Assembly: GCA_027482985.1 (NCBI GenBank)
Contig: JAIXVO010000580.1
Span: 1-6,548 of the forward strand
DNA: 6,548 nt
Direction: 5' to 3'
DNA from: Cyanobacteriota bacterium
Lineage (GTDB): Bacteria > Cyanobacteriota > Cyanobacteriia > Leptolyngbyales > Leptolyngbyaceae
Positions 6,267-6,548 of this stretch are shown piece after piece. The position numbers and the translations under genes are program-made. Each line of letters begins with the position of its first letter. Within the stretch, counting starts at the first letter, position 1. Under the pieces are notes generated by a model. That model did no database searches and had not been told where the DNA came from. It saw only the letters and a list, made by a program, of their open reading frames with translations.

Positions 6267-6548
6267 GCTTTGGTTCGCTAATTGCATAGGGCAACGGTTA
6301 TACAATTACTCCGGTTCTCTGAGCATTCGGGATAATTTAAGGTTTTCTCAAGTCAAGCTGCGCCATTCTAAGCGCAAATCATGATCTCGCCCAGATTTCT
6401 GGCAAGTCAGTACCAGCTTTGGGGATGCTGGCGATCGCTCGTCAGTACCGCAGTTAGTTTGATACTAGGAGAAAAAACTTCTGCTTGATTTCCGCCCATA
6501 CCTCCCTAGCGCATCGTTAGAGACGATCTCAACAACGTCACCACCAGA

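Larger units (their letters stand above)
274..6438. repeat. Dispersed HIP1 octamers (GCGATCGC), 22 sites
   Basis: The octamer starts at 274, 484, 541, 1209, 1501, 1577, 1783, 1834, 2293, 3568, 3891, 4121, 4492, 4782, 4919, 5103, 5385, 5601, 5640, 6006, 6220 and 6431. HIP1 is a known hallmark of many cyanobacterial genomes and occurs inside genes. Spread here is uneven: four in the 378-base DUF423 gene, eight in the 1,956-base repeat-protein gene, one inside the tRNA, but only three in the 2,061-base uvrB. The count was made by eye and one or two sites could be missed. Confidence 0.9.
6191..6548. other. Intergenic region at the right edge, no convincing gene
   Basis: These 358 bases have no frame with a normal start, a Shine-Dalgarno sequence and a recognisable product. 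They contain the control region of the minus-strand repeat-protein gene and HIP1 sites at 6220 and 6431. A 9-base direct repeat GTCAGTACC (6406-6414 and 6441-6449) flanks a small hairpin with arms CCAGC 6413-6417 and GCTGG 6427-6431. Near the edge is an inverted repeat at 6516-6533 (GTT-A-GAGA, CGA, TCTC-AAC) with one bulged base. On the minus strand a frame is open from the window edge to a TAG at 6465-6467 (27 codons). It could be the tail of a gene outside the window, but the short peptide is not recognisable. Confidence 0.6.

Noticed and set aside
6516..6533. Inverted repeat near the right edge as a further copy of the 677-704 repeat family
   Set aside because: Only the 8-mer TAGAGACG is shared with the reverse complement of the repeat. 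The rest does not match.
6465..6548. C-terminal end of a minus-strand gene entering from the right edge
   Set aside because: A frame is open for 27 codons to a TAG, but that is short enough to occur by chance and the peptide matches nothing I recognise.
6467..6548. Start of a plus-strand gene after AGGAG at 6467-6471
   Set aside because: The frame that stays open would need a CTG start at 6481. The TTG at 6485 leads to a stop after 11 codons.

Overview
The window is chromosomal DNA from a cyanobacterium. The strongest sign is the octamer GCGATCGC (HIP1), which I count by eye at 22 places in 6.5 kb, about one per 300 bases. A random sequence would be expected to hold roughly 0.1. The UvrB N-terminus and the intron-free tRNA-Arg(CCU) fit this. 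The moderate to high GC content and overall look suggest a Leptolyngbya-like lineage, but that is only an impression.

Left part, plus strand (1-1860). The window opens inside a TetR-family repressor gene that has lost its first ~25-35 codons to the window edge. A 276-base spacer follows. It holds a perfect 14-bp palindrome (602-615) that looks like a TetR-type operator, and two copies of a 28-base hairpin-forming repeat (677-704 and 732-759). Next come a glutathione S-transferase-like gene and a small DUF423 membrane protein gene, whose stop and start codons overlap as ATGA. The simplest reading is a TetR regulator controlling a short electrophile or xenobiotic-response unit (GST plus DUF423) through the palindrome. 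This is inference.

Middle and right, minus strand (1892-6190). uvrB, encoding the damage-verification helicase of nucleotide excision repair, converges on the DUF423 gene with a gap of only 31 bases. Upstream of uvrB on the same strand are tRNA-Arg(CCU) and then a 651-codon gene. That gene encodes a single-pass membrane protein with a large, probably periplasmic, alpha-helical repeat domain. A Trp-containing unit recurs about every 52 residues, and the C-terminal tail is very rich in proline. I do not recognise its function, and it is the least explained gene here.

Right edge (6191-6548). The last 358 bases carry no convincing gene. They hold a Shine-Dalgarno sequence and a possible -10 box for the repeat protein, a short direct repeat flanking a small hairpin, and a few small inverted repeats.

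I found no mobile element, CRISPR array or obvious new system. The items most worth a second look are the putative operator with its TetR/GST/DUF423 unit, the paired hairpin repeats, and the Trp-repeat membrane protein.
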